A stretch of 64,000 nucleotides of DNA from contig BCKH01000003.1 in the NCBI GenBank assembly GCA_001600555.1, positions 2,560,099 to 2,624,098 on the forward strand, in the 5' to 3' direction. The stretch comes from Albophoma yamanashiensis (lineage: Eukaryota > Ascomycota > Sordariomycetes > Hypocreales > Ophiocordycipitaceae). This document shows positions 1 through 10,455 of this stretch, piece after piece. The notes beneath the pieces are model-generated. The model saw only the letters and a list, made by a program, of their open reading frames with translations. It was not told the origin of the DNA and ran no database searches. The position numbers and the translations under genes were made by a program. Within the stretch, counting starts at the first letter, position 1; the number at the start of each line of letters is the position of its first letter.

Positions 1-2664
1 CCCAGAACTGCGCCAGCATTTTCGCCTTCGAAGCCCCTTGCCCCCGTCGCCGAGGTGCATGCCGATCCTGTTTCTGCCAGCGTTGCCAATACCCTCCCGC
101 AACCGACTCAAACGCCCGACCCCTCTCCATCTCCATCCGTAGGGAAGGCCGATGAGGCCTCGGCCACCCTGCCTCTCAACTCGGCCAGGTCCGACCCTGC
201 GCTACCCTCATCGCTCGCCGGCACCGGCTCTCCATCGCTTGGCCTTGGGCGACTCGACAACCATAGCCAGGACAGCCAAGTGCTTAACGACACCCTCAAT
301 GTTATCAACGAACACATCACAGACCTGCGATCCCCCTCGAGCAGTGGAGGGCTACAGGCTGCGGCGACCGACTCCGGCAGCGAATACAGCGCCCCGCTTG
401 ACCAGAGGATGTCTTACATCCAGGGCGAGGAGACGGACGAAGAGGAGGAGGATGGGGCTCACACTCGCGCCGAGGTGGAGGCTTGGACCGCCGACGACGT
501 GGCCGAGTATTTGTTCACCGCCGGCGTCGAGAAACATCACTGCGAGGTGTTCAAGGTCCAGGAGATAACCGGGGAGGTGCTCTTGGGCATGGACCAGAGC
601 TCGCTCTTCATCAAGGCCTTTGATCTCGGGTCTGTTGGCAGGCGCCTGAAGACGTGGCACAAAATTAAGGCTCTCCAGGACGACGTTAGCGCCCGAGGTC
701 TGGCGACGAAAACCACGACGCAGGCCTACGGCAGCGAGGTCGGCTCCGAGGACGCCACGAGGAATAGGAGCCGCACCAACACTCTCACGGGGCCTGTCTC
801 GAACCGACCAATGTCGGTGCAAGCCCGACGGCTCTCCTCGAGCCAGACGCCCAAACCCTCTCCAACGACCATCAATGCTCCCAACTCGCCTTATTCCGGG
901 CAAGACAGCCCGCCCCGACCTGGCCACACCAAACGACCTTCCGCAGCGTCGGTCAGAGAGCTGCACCACTCGCGCCGCCACTCTTCAACCGACTTTCGAA
1001 TGCCCAGTAACACCCCCGGAAGCTTAGTTCCGGGGAGCCCAGCGGTGGGCGTCAGCCCCACCGGCGGCAAGACTGGCGCCGAAGCGGCGCACAGGAAACA
1101 GCCGTCCTTTGACCGGAATTGGACTTTGGGGAGCGCATTCTCCCAAACAACGCCTCGGCCTCTGTCTTCGGCGGGTCTGCAGGAAGTTGTGGCAAACTCG
1201 GATCCAGAAGTGCTGCAGGACTCGGCTGTGGACATGGATCGGGGCTACTTCTCGGGTACCGATGCGGATGGACGAAAGCGCAACGTCCTAAGAAAGCGAG
1301 ACAGCGTAGCACACTCGAGAAAGTCGAGCTATGCGGAGGAACAGAGGGTGCGCAGCGCCACGGCGCTCTCAAGACACTCGAGGTTCGGTAGCGTCGACTC
1401 TTTCCGCGATGGAGCGCCCTCCCCAGCGATACAGAAGTATTACGGAGTTCAACCGACGCCGCACAGGAGAACCGCATCAACCCACACTGCTGAATCCGTG
1501 CGCCCAATGCCTCCCACAAAGGACGCGTCGTCGCCGACTGTCACCAATCTTGACACTGGATTTGTGTCCGGACGACAAGCATCGCCGACGTCGACGAAAC
1601 ATTCAGCATTCAACTCAGACTGGTTCTCCGCAGTCGTCAATAAGCCTATAGGCAAGGCACGGCCGGGCATGCGTGCCATTTCGGACAGGCTCACAAGCAA
1701 CCGTTCCAAGGACATTTCGTCGCCTGAGTTGCCTGCTAAAGATCTTGCTCTGGACTCGCCCGCCCGCACTGGCTCTAGCACGCCCTCCGGGGGCGCAAGC
1801 TTGGACCTGGAGTCCCCAGGCGGCGGGAAGGGCACCAGCGCAACAGTCACGGCGGCGAGTAAAGCCAAGGGGAAGAAGGGCAAGAAGGAGACGAGCGCAT
1901 ATACCCGCGGCCTGATGAAAATCTCTCCCCAGGAAGCCAAGAAAGATGCCGATTACTACGGCTGGATGAAGAAAAAGAGTTCGAATTTGATGACGACATG
2001 GAAGCCACGCCTATTTGTCCTCAAGGGTCGGCGACTGGCGTACTACTACTCGGAGGACGACGACCATGAGAAGGGTCTCATAGACATATCGTTTCATCGC
2101 GTTCTTCCAGCCGACAACGAAAGGTTGACCGGGCTGCACGCAACCATTACCGGAGCGGTTGGGGGGCCTGGAATCCCCACGGTATCTTCGATGCCGCCAA
2201 ATGGCGGCGGCTCCCCCCTGGACAAGGGCGACGATACCATGTTCATATTCAAGCTGATGCCTCCGCGAGCGGGCCTCTCCCGAGCCGTCAACTTTACGAA
2301 GCCGACGGTGCACTATTTCGCCGTGCCGAACCTGCAGCAAGGCCGCCTGTGGATGGCTGCATTGATGAAGGCGACGATAGACCGAGACGACACGCAGCCC
2401 ATAGCCAGCACGTACCAGCAAAAGACCATATCCCTCGCCAAGGCGAAGCAAATGCGCCACCGCCCCCCTGCCTTGATGAACCTCGAAGAGACAGCCGAGG
2501 AGGAGCACAAGACCATGGGACCGAAGGTGCCCAACGGGCTCGGAATACTTGGCGAGTCGGACAGCGGCGTTTCCGGAATGGACAAGCTCGCTCCGCCCAA
2601 GATGGAGGGCTTAAGCGTTGACGTTGGCGGTAAATCCAATGCCGTTTCTCCTCAGAGCGCCTAG
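1..2664 (+). CDS. boi2: Boi1/Boi2-like SAM and PH domain polarity protein (5' partial)
   Basis: The frame is open from base 1, so the true start and probably an N-terminal SH3 domain lie outside the window. A SAM domain is encoded at about 465-680 (key residues W-T-A-D-D-V-A-E-Y-L, then L-L-G-M). A long Ser/Pro/Thr-rich disordered linker follows. A PH domain lies at about 1945-2390, with a Y-G-W-M-K-K-K start and a W-K-P-R-L-F-V-L-K core, and ends in R-L-W-M-A-A-L. SH3-SAM-PH is the layout of yeast Boi1/Boi2, membrane-bound scaffolds that bind Bem1, Cdc42 and exocyst at growth sites; the PH domain binds acidic phospholipids and Cdc42. No intron is visible in this part. The protein ends in a short unstructured tail. 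The family is clear from domain order; the assignment to Boi2 is by inference because the SH3 region is not seen. Confidence 0.85.
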   Translation, partial: PRTAPAFSPSKPLAPVAEVHADPVSASVANTLPQPTQTPDPSPSPSVGKADEASATLPLNSARSDPALPSSLAGTGSPSLGLGRLDNHSQDSQVLNDTLNVINEHITDLRSPSSSGGLQAAATDSGSEYSAPLDQRMSYIQGEETDEEEEDGAHTRAEVEAWTADDVAEYLFTAGVEKHHCEVFKVQEITGEVLLGMDQSSLFIKAFDLGSVGRRLKTWHKIKALQDDVSARGLATKTTTQAYGSEVGSEDATRNRSRTNTLTGPVSNRPMSVQARRLSSSQTPKPSPTTINAPNSPYSGQDSPPRPGHTKRPSAASVRELHHSRRHSSTDFRMPSNTPGSLVPGSPAVGVSPTGGKTGAEAAHRKQPSFDRNWTLGSAFSQTTPRPLSSAGLQEVVANSDPEVLQDSAVDMDRGYFSGTDADGRKRNVLRKRDSVAHSRKSSYAEEQRVRSATALSRHSRFGSVDSFRDGAPSPAIQKYYGVQPTPHRRTASTHTAESVRPMPPTKDASSPTVTNLDTGFVSGRQASPTSTKHSAFNSDWFSAVVNKPIGKARPGMRAISDRLTSNRSKDISSPELPAKDLALDSPARTGSSTPSGGASLDLESPGGGKGTSATVTAASKAKGKKGKKETSAYTRGLMKISPQEAKKDADYYGWMKKKSSNLMTTWKPRLFVLKGRRLAYYYSEDDDHEKGLIDISFHRVLPADNERLTGLHATITGAVGGPGIPTVSSMPPNGGGSPLDKGDDTMFIFKLMPPRAGLSRAVNFTKPTVHYFAVPNLQQGRLWMAALMKATIDRDDTQPIASTYQQKTISLAKAKQMRHRPPALMNLEETAEEEHKTMGPKVPNGLGILGESDSGVSGMDKLAPPKMEGLSVDVGGKSNAVSPQSA

Positions 2665-3542
2665 GCGGCCTTCCGACGGAGGATAACTGGACAGCCCGGC
2701 AAGACGCATCATTTCTAAATTGCATCCTCGAGCACGATGCCTTTTTGAGGTTTCCTTGTTTCATTCGAATCTTCTAAGAGCTGTTCCAAAATGTATCACG
2801 CGTACCGATTCCCCAGTCGCCATTTCTTTCCTTTATGTATGCCCTACACGACTGTCTAATGCTCCCACCGACACATGGACTAACGAAAGACAAAGGAGGG
2901 GCTGCAAGCAGAGACGAACGGCCAACGGCAATGTCTTTATTTCCTTCGTCACCCCTGACACCCCATTTTGCAGCATTATTCTTTTTTTTCCCCCGTTGTT
3001 TTTTTCTTTGATGTCAGCCACGCCACGGGGCGGAGGGATTGGCGGAAGCAGAGTGGCATGGGGATGATGGGCGGATGGATGGAGTTTCGGCAAAAGGAAT
3101 GGAACGAGACGGCATTTGCGAAGAAATTCATGTCTGCGCGTGCTTGTTCATTTGGGTTGCTTAGACTTTGGGGAGTGGGCGAAGTGATGATTTACATTCA
3201 CGTTCGTCCCAAGTGGTGACTTTATGACTTTTAACGTGGTGATATCCTTGGTTTGTTGCCGAGCTTTGTACTCGGAAAATCACTGAGCTAAGGGGGATAC
3301 GCGGGGAGGACGGCCAGTGTTATGGAAAAATAGTGATTCAAATCCTCGCTATAGTTGCGCCTAACAGAAACTCCTGATGCCCTCGTCCTGTGAACCTTGT
3401 GTTCCGCAGGAGCAAGAGAATACATTACCATTACGAAACGCCGCATGGCCTCATAACTATTCTCTCCTGCCTCTTGTGCGCCCATTGTCGCGTCGACAGC
3501 GGCGCTTCCTAGGCTCTGAAGGTACCAATGCGTGCTAGTTCG
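2665..3542. other. convergent 3' intergenic region
   Basis: This spacer lies between two converging genes and should hold both 3' UTRs. It has T-rich runs near 2980-3010 and no convincing open frame on either strand. I see no terminator motif clear enough to call. Confidence 0.6.
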
Positions 3543-6500
3543 TTACTTGGGGTCCTGCAGCTTCTGGTTCATGCCCATGAGGAGCTGCCGGATCGACTTC
3601 ATGAGGTGCTGCTCCACGCCCTCAAAGTTGCCGCCCTGCTCGCCTTCGCCCGGAGGCGGGACGATGCTGGCGTCGGCGAGGCCGAGGACGCGGTCGATGG
3701 CGGAGAGGGTGACGGCCTCTGCGCGTGCCTCTCCTAGCCTTGCCTTGAGGGCTTTGATGGAGACGTCCTTGAAGCCGTTGAGCGAAGCGAGGACCTTGGC
3801 CTCGAAGACGGGCGGCGTGTCGGGCTGCGCGGACCCTCCCGGCGTGGGGCTCTTCTTGGTGAAGCCGTCGATGACTTGTCGGATGCCCTTGATGCAGATG
3901 GCCTCCATCTTGTCGTTCTCGGTGGCGTCCTTTTTGAGGCCGATACAGCGGTTGAGAGCCGACATGACGATCGCCTCGGCCTTAGGGTTTCGTGCCTTCT
4001 TGAGATTCTCCACCAAGCCATTCTTGAGGCCGACCACGGCGGAGAGCAGACGAGGGTCGACGACAGGCCGGGGCGGCGCTCCTGCCGGCGGAGTTGCGGA
4101 GGGGGGACGGGCGCCAGGTGCAGCTGCCGGCTGAGATACAGGGGCAGGGCCGGGCACCGTCTTTGCTGCAGCGGGAGGAGCGGCGGCCGCCGGAGGCTGC
4201 TGGGCAGCAACAGGGGCTGGAGGTTGTGTGCCGTCTTCCGTCTTGACAGGGGGAGGATTTGCTTGCTGCGGCGGCGGCGGCGGCCGCGATGCATATGGGG
4301 AGCTGTACGAACCAGGCTGCGGTCCACCGAGCGTCGGCCGGGCCGGAGCAGGCGGCGGTCCATAGCCCGGTACATGTGGGGGAGCAGGTGGCTGAACAGC
4401 CGCCGGCTGGCTGGGCTGCCCAGTAGGTGATGCAGAGTTTCCATATGGCTGCATGGGTCGAGGCGCCGGCTGTCCTGGCGGGCCCGGGAACCCGGGGACC
4501 TGGTATCCTGGTGGTGCCGGTGCCGGAGGATATCCAGGCGCACCGGGAGCCATATGTTGCGGAGCGTTGTAAGGGTACGAGTATGGTCCGTAACCTTGCG
4601 CTGCCAGTCCACGGTCGGGCGATGAAGCTTTGCGCTTCTTGCCCGCATCCAGCTCGACGCCAGGGACGCGAGACCACAAATTCGTCGTCTCATCCTTCTT
4701 GAAGGCTTCGTTGCCAATGAGGTTGTGGCGGACGCTGCTCTCCCAGCCCTTCGTCTCCGTATGAAAGTAAAACCAAGGATAGCGTTGGCAAATCCTCTTG
4801 TAGATCTGTTTCAGCGTCAGGCCGTCGGGCCCGGCTGCTGTCAAAGTCTCATCAATAAGAACTCCGTAATTCTTATTCGGCTTTTGCAGCTGCTCCTCGG
4901 AGTAGTCCTCGATCTTGAGCTCCAAAGGAGGCGACTTCGGCCGCACTTTCTTATCCTTCTTCTCGCGAGCCCGCCTCTCAGCATCAGAGCCTTCTCCTTC
5001 CTCAGTCTTCGGTTTCCGGGGTTTGTATTTTCGCTTCTCTGGCCGGTCTCCGGCATTTTCTGGAAGCGGGTGCTTCCTCGGGCGGCCGACCTTGCGCTTG
5101 ACGGGCGGTTCCATGGGAGGCGCCTCTGGAAGCGTCTTCTTGGCCATCTCTTGCTGCTGCTTCTTGAGCAAGCGCTGTTCTCGTTTCGACATGATTCCGT
5201 TCTTCGGTGGCCGACCCGGTCCTCTCTTCTTGGGTATCTGGGGCATCATGGGCTCGGGCTCGGGCACCGGCTCGTTCTTGACCCCTGCTTCCTCCTCTTC
5301 CGGTTCCGCCTCCTCTTCCGGCTCCGCTTCGCCGTCTTCGTCGGCGTCCTCCCCAACATCGGATAACTCTGGTGGACTGACGTCGACGTCCGACAGCTCG
5401 TCGCTAGTGTCTTGGATTTCCCCGTTGCCATGTGACTGCTCAAAATCGAAGCTCATCTCCTTGCCGCCATGAGACTGCCGTTTCCTGGGGACCTCCTCCT
5501 CCAAAAACTCCTCGGCTCCGGTGCGACCCTTCTCCACGCCATTGATCATGAACCGAAAGTCAATGTCCTTGATCTGCAGCCGATCGCCACACTTCAAAAC
5601 GACCTTGTCGCTCTTGTAATGGACGTCTTCACAGAAGAATCCGTTCTTGTGCAAGGGAATCGCCTCGAAAACGCCTTCTTGTTGGTTGTAGGCAATCTTG
5701 AGATGCTCTCGGGAGATGGCCTTGGTTTTGCTCGCGATGTTGGGACCTGGGGAATGGATACCGATGAATGGAACGTGCCATGGGGAGGGCCGCAGAGAGG
5801 TCAGGTCGACGGCGGCCGCGCCTGGAGTGTGCGACACGTATTGCCGGTTGGATATCATGTTCTCTTGGGACTCGTCCATTTCATTCTGCGACGAGCCCGT
5901 GGTGCTCGTCTTGCGCCGCTTCGCCGGGCGCCCGTTGTCTTCGCTATCAGATTCTGGGCCAAGCATGCCGCCTTCCTCACTGACGTAGGACTTGCTGAAT
6001 TTGCTACGATCATGATGAATCGGGGACGGGGGCGGAAGGCCCTTGCTGGCGTTCTCCTCGACTCGGCGCTTGTGTTCGTCAGCTCGCTTCTCGTCGCGGC
6101 GCGCTTGCTCAAGGGCGCGTTGATCTCGGCCAATGATGACGGCGTAGGTGGTCATCTGGAAAACGCTGTCGGCGAACTCTACGCGTGCGAAAGACTCCAG
6201 ACCCTTCTCAGCTCCAGCCTGGCGCAGGGGGTTGCCGGGGCCGAGACCATTCATGCCATCGTCCATCAAGTTCGGGAGGGTGACCTGCGACGGTGTGACG
6301 GTTGGCGGCGGTGACATGGCATTGGGGGCGCCGGACATGGAGGCCAGGGCCATCATCATGTAGGCGTGCTGGTCGAGGTTGGCCATGGGTGCGGGCGTGT
6401 ATGGCGTCGAGGGCGGGTATTGATCGGGCGCAGTAGCCACGTTGGCCACCGCTGGCTGCTGTTGCTGATGCTGTTGCGCGCGGTTGGGCTGTTGAGGCTT

Positions 6501-6888
6501 CTGGTGCTGGTCTGCCTGGGCAGCGTTAACGATCGACGCGTTGGGAGCGTCCAGCATAGGCTCGTCGACTCCCTCGCCGAGTTTGTTGGCGTTGTTGCCG
6601 CTGCGGGCGAGGGACGGATCCGCTGGTGGTCCCGCAGTCGGCTGATGTATGGAAGCCTCATCCACGGTTTCCGCAAGTCTCGTGGGCGGCGGCGTCGACG
6701 GCCGAGCGGCGGTTGCGGCGGGCGCAGAAGGAGCATCTGCGGAACGCGCAACAGGCCGGGCCGAGGCAGAGGCAGAAGCAGCGGCGGCGGCGGGCGCATT
6801 CGCAACCGCAGGCTCGGGCGGCGGCGCAGGCGCAGAGCTCGCCGACGCCTGGCCAGCGGTGGTGGCGGCGTCGCTGGCGGCGACTGCG

Positions 6889-6921
<33 letters not shown>

Positions 6922-6974
6922 GGCGCAGGCTCGGGCCCATCGGGGCCGTCGCGGCCGTCGCTCGACGAAGTCAT
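3543..6974 (-). CDS. fhl1: Fhl1-like forkhead transcription factor with FHA domain
   Basis: The protein has 1143 residues from the first in-frame ATG (6974); the frame runs upstream only through non-ATG codons. After a Q/A/P-rich N-terminus with 11 consecutive Gln, an FHA domain is encoded at about 6200-5500, with a long charged insert after its first strands, as in Fhl1. Next is an acidic block, then two AT-hook-like motifs (R-G-P-G-R-P-P-K and K-V-G-R-P-R-K-H-P). The forkhead winged helix is at about 4900-4640 (K-P-N-K-N-Y-G-V-L-I start; W-E-S-S-V-R-H-N-L recognition helix). A Pro/Gln-rich region and a helical tail follow. In yeast, Fhl1 with its coactivator Ifh1, bound through FHA, activates ribosomal protein genes. 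The FHA plus forkhead order and the 'YPWFYF' forkhead variant favour Fhl1 over Fkh1/2. A single exon is sufficient. Confidence 0.88.
6888..6921. repeat. CAG/CTG trinucleotide tract encoding poly-Gln
   Basis: An uninterrupted CTG run on the + strand encodes eleven glutamines near the N-terminus of the Fhl1-like protein. Such pure runs are prone to length change between strains. Confidence 0.85.
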
Positions 6975-8221
6975 CGCTGCTCCTCCCTGCGACAGCTCCT
7001 TCGCCTCCGTCTGTGGCCTTGGGCGAATGTGCTCGGTGGCAGATGCGGCGGCGGTGGTCGGACGGCGGCCCGCCGTTCCTTTCGTCGGCTCTGTGTTGTT
7101 GATGCAACTTGCCGGATGCAGCCCGGGGCGAAAAACAAGAGGCGTAAAATGGGCGGATCTCTGGGCTCGCTCTTGCACTGACTGAGCCTCTACCGCGATG
7201 CCGGGAGGGTCAGATGCGGGAAGGCGCGACGTGATTGGCTGGTCAGCGCCTGCCTCCTCATCTCACCGCGGCACCGGTCGCTCCAGCCGCCAGTAGCCAC
7301 TTGTTTGCTCCAGCGGCCGTACGAGTACGTAGTACGTCGTAGATGGCTGACATGGGCTGTTTCTTTTCGTAGTAGCTGCTGCGCGCGCTTTCCCCGCAGA
7401 CGACGGTGAGGGAAGCCAGGCAGGCTCGGTGTGGTCGCGCCTCGTGCGTGACGCTGAGAAGAGCCTGCCGTTGTCGATTGCACGTGGTCAACACAATCCC
7501 AATCGAATGTGAGTGACGAGTGCCATTGTATTGAACAATGACCGCAGGCAGACAGGAATGTCAGAATTTCAAATTGATGCACGGCTCTTTGGCGACACAC
7601 GGGCATGTGCAAGCCGCGCGCATCATCCCTTTCTATACGGACTACTCCGTACGTAGTCCGCACCGCCTCAACACCGCTTGTAGCTGCCCGATGTTTTCCA
7701 CGAAGCTCCAAACGTGCGTTCACAGGCCGGGATCCTCTGAGTCGCCGCAACGAAACAAAGCATGGCACGTCGAAAGAGCAAGCAAAGACGGCGACGCGGT
7801 GCAACCCTTGAGGGGCGCGTTTCGTTTCGCATTGTATTATTTGCGTGTCGCTGCCTTCTCGACGCTCATTCGTTGGAACCTTGCCGCTGAGCCCGATTCG
7901 TCGACGCATCGCCGTCTTTCGAATGACGATTGCTCCTTCGAGGCGGCTAATGCGACGAAGCTTGCTGGGGCTCGCTGGCCTTGGTCTGGCAGCGGATGCT
8001 CTCGTAACCTATCGCTACGCGCTGTAATCAATGGTACAGATGCGAAGCAAGCCATGAACAGACCATGCGCGGTCCAAGCCAGGTCGGTATATAGGTGAAA
8101 GGTCTCGTGCTGAAATTACCAGCACGGGCTGCGTGTAGGAATTTCTTTGGCTTCGTTTTTTTTTAGTATAATTATCTTCTTTCAAGGCATATTTCCTTGC
8201 CAAGCTGCTGTGCATCTCACA
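6975..8221. promoter_or_regulatory. divergent promoter region
   Basis: This 1.25-kb spacer separates the Fhl1-like gene (leftward) from a membrane-protein gene (rightward), so it should carry both promoters. It contains two TAC/GTA-rich palindromic clusters (7318-7343 and 7636-7660). No coding exon is convincing: the open frames here have no family signature and start at non-ATG codons. Confidence 0.5.
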
Positions 8222-8926
8222 ATGCTCTTCCGCATCCCCTTTCGACCGACCAAGCAACCCCCGCCGGCTGTTTCTCGCCCCTGGAGCAGGCATCCCGACC
8301 ATCACTGCCGGCATCCTCAGGACCCGAAGCCACTGAAACGAAGCGACACGATTCACTCCCGCTACGTGCAGATGCTGCTGGACCAAGATGACATCCCCAC
8401 AGCGCACAATGTGCTCGCCTCCCTCTTCGTCTGGCTGCTTCTCGCGGGCTTCCTGGTCTTCCCAGGCACGTTCACTACCATCAAGCACTCGCTCGAGGCC
8501 AAGGGTGACGACGAATGGGCTGGCAAGGCGACCGAGACAATCGTAAAGAGCGTTAGAAACATTCCGCTCCTGGTCGTCGGGGCGGTTGCTTGCGGTGTGT
8601 CCGTCATCGGGGTGGCGAGCCTAGCGCTCCGGCACCTCGATAACTATGTCTGGCTACTCAACAAGCTCATCGTTCCGAGTATCGCCAACTGTCTCGCCGG
8701 CTTGATATCGACGCTCGTAGGCGTCTATTCTCAGCAGCACGGGTCGTGGAGCCCCACAGCCAAGGTGACGGCTATCGTCGAAGGCTCATGCCTGGGAGTG
8801 AGCGCAATCCTGTTCCTCTTTTTCGACAGGTTCCTACTCCAAAAGGTCAAACAGACTCATGGCACGCACTACGACAAGTGGCCGAGTAGCAGATTCTCAG
8901 AAGAGACTTTGAGTGAAAAATGGTAG
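8222..8926 (+). CDS. conserved fungal four-helix membrane protein, unknown function
   Basis: 234 residues in one exon. The ATG at 8222 is chosen because the upstream in-frame extension begins at TTG and crosses a T-rich leader. A basic, proline-rich cytosolic N-terminus of about 60 residues precedes four hydrophobic segments: about 66-88 (L-F-V-W-L-L-L-A-G-F), 118-140 (L-L-V-V-G-A-V-A-C-G), 153-175 and 184-207 (ending F-L-F-F-D-R-F-L-L). A charged C-tail of some 25 residues follows. The spacing looks like a typical fungal tetraspan protein, but I do not recognise a named family. Its promoter is shared with the Fhl1-like gene. It reads away from Fhl1 and converges with the molybdate transporter gene, whose stop lies only 115 bp downstream. 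Confidence 0.75.
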   Translation: MLFRIPFRPTKQPPPAVSRPWSRHPDHHCRHPQDPKPLKRSDTIHSRYVQMLLDQDDIPTAHNVLASLFVWLLLAGFLVFPGTFTTIKHSLEAKGDDEWAGKATETIVKSVRNIPLLVVGAVACGVSVIGVASLALRHLDNYVWLLNKLIVPSIANCLAGLISTLVGVYSQQHGSWSPTAKVTAIVEGSCLGVSAILFLFFDRFLLQKVKQTHGTHYDKWPSSRFSEETLSEKW

Positions 8927-9041
8927 TTGAGAAGCGCTGGAGCGGGCTGGACCCTGAAAGCAACTTCATGGCAGGTTATCAGGCGATATAAGGGGCCTTA
9001 TGATATACTGTTAATAGTCAAGGTAGATACATGCGATGGAT

Positions 9042-10455
9042 TTACCGAAGCAAAGGCTCCCGTTCTGAACCTCCAGAGCGACGAAGCTTACGCTTGACCA
9101 GCCAGTCGGACAGCCTGTAGGCGTAGTGACATAGCATGCCAGCCAAGAAGCCCACGGCGTCGTTTCGAAACGCCATGATGCCGGCCGTAGTAGTCATCAT
9201 GACTGTCCACCGTTCGAGTCGCTCCTCGTCGGTGAGTTTTCGGTGATTTCTCAAGATCCCGGAGGAGCCTTCCCGGTCCGCAGACTCTTGCCATAGATCT
9301 GGAGCGCCCTTGTTGAGGGTGTAACCGACCTTGGCCAGCTCCAACCCAGCGGCGAGGACCATAATGCCAAGCAAGCTCTTCGGATACGACCTCAGCAGGT
9401 CGATGAGTGTCTCACCAAACACGAGCCCCAGTATGAGCTTGATGAGGCCGAGAAAGATGATGCTGGCGCCGCTCCGGGCTCCAAAGCGAACTTGCGCGGC
9501 TAGTCCGCCGGCACCATGGCACACGGGCATGGCCCCGAACCAGGTACCAGTTAGGTTCATCAGCGCGACGCTGATGCCGACGGAGGTGACCGAGGGGGCA
9601 GGCAGATCGGGAAGAAGGTCTCTAGACAAAGCACTGACGGCGATGATGGAGTTGAGCGTCGTCAGGGGCAGTTGTCCGATGGCCATCCACAGAGCCGGTG
9701 CGTCATGCCTGCTGATCCACGTTGGCAAGCTAAAGTGAGGGTGCCAGATATGGAACCACGGCAGGCTGTGATGGAAGCTAAGCACGTGGATAAGAGAGAA
9801 TGTCATGGCAAGGACGAAGAAGCAGAGCGCGTAGGGGAAGCGAGGCAGTCTCTGGGTAGCTATGAGCACGAGGAAAGCGAAGAGGGCCCAGAGACGGTTG
9901 TCGAGAGCTGGGCGGACCCAGTGCAGCGGCTGCAAGAGGGACGAGCCGGCGCCGATGATCAAGGACAGGCCGGCGCCGAGCTGGATGCCCTTGACGACCG
10001 GAATCGGGACCACGGCGACGGCCCAGCGCAGAAGGCCGGTGACGCTCATGACGAGCACGGCGGCGCCGACCCACTGACCGGCAGCGGTGACGACGCCGAT
10101 GGACGGATCCTCGCGTCCTGAAATTGCCGCCGATGCAATAGCCTGGGAGACGACAGCGATTAGCACCCGTCCCACCACGCGCCTACCGGGAGCGAATAGT
10201 CGGGCGGCGTCTCACCTTCATGGGCTGGACGGGCAGCGGGATGCCGAAGATGACGCCGGTGAGGATATTGAAGACGCCCGAGAAGACGAGCGTCGAGCCC
10301 AGGTGGACCGAACCCTGAACCGCAAGAGCAATCATGAGCGGAAGCAGCGTCCCCAGGTCGCCGAGGGAGCCCGATATCTCGGCAAGGGGTGCGCGACGGA
10401 ATGTCGAGACATTGTGGGCGTTCATGCGGCGGACGGTCGCCAGCCACGAAGCCAT
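9042..10455 (-). CDS. MOT1-type molybdate transporter (SulP-related)
   Basis: Exons 10455-10216 and 10142-9042 give 446 residues; the 73-bp intron (donor GTGAGA, acceptor CTCCCAG) is phase 0. The splice rebuilds the family signature: G-S-L-G-D-L-G-T-L-L-P near the start, then G-I-P-L-P-V-Q-P-M-K joined to A-I-A-S-A-A-I-S. The second signature, P-V-C-H-G-A-G-G-L-A-A-Q followed by R-F-G-A-R-S-G, is also present. These two motifs define the eukaryotic MOT1 molybdate transporters, which import molybdate for molybdenum cofactor. About 10 hydrophobic segments are visible. The start is uncertain: ATG at 10455 is the first in frame, and ATG at 10425 is also possible. It converges with the neighbouring membrane-protein gene. 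Substrate is inferred from family. Confidence 0.85.

Noticed and set aside
5469..7181. Long open frames on the + strand opposite the Fhl1-like gene
   Set aside because: They mirror GC-rich codons of a well-supported gene, are rich in Arg and Leu without any domain, and have no promoter or splice support.
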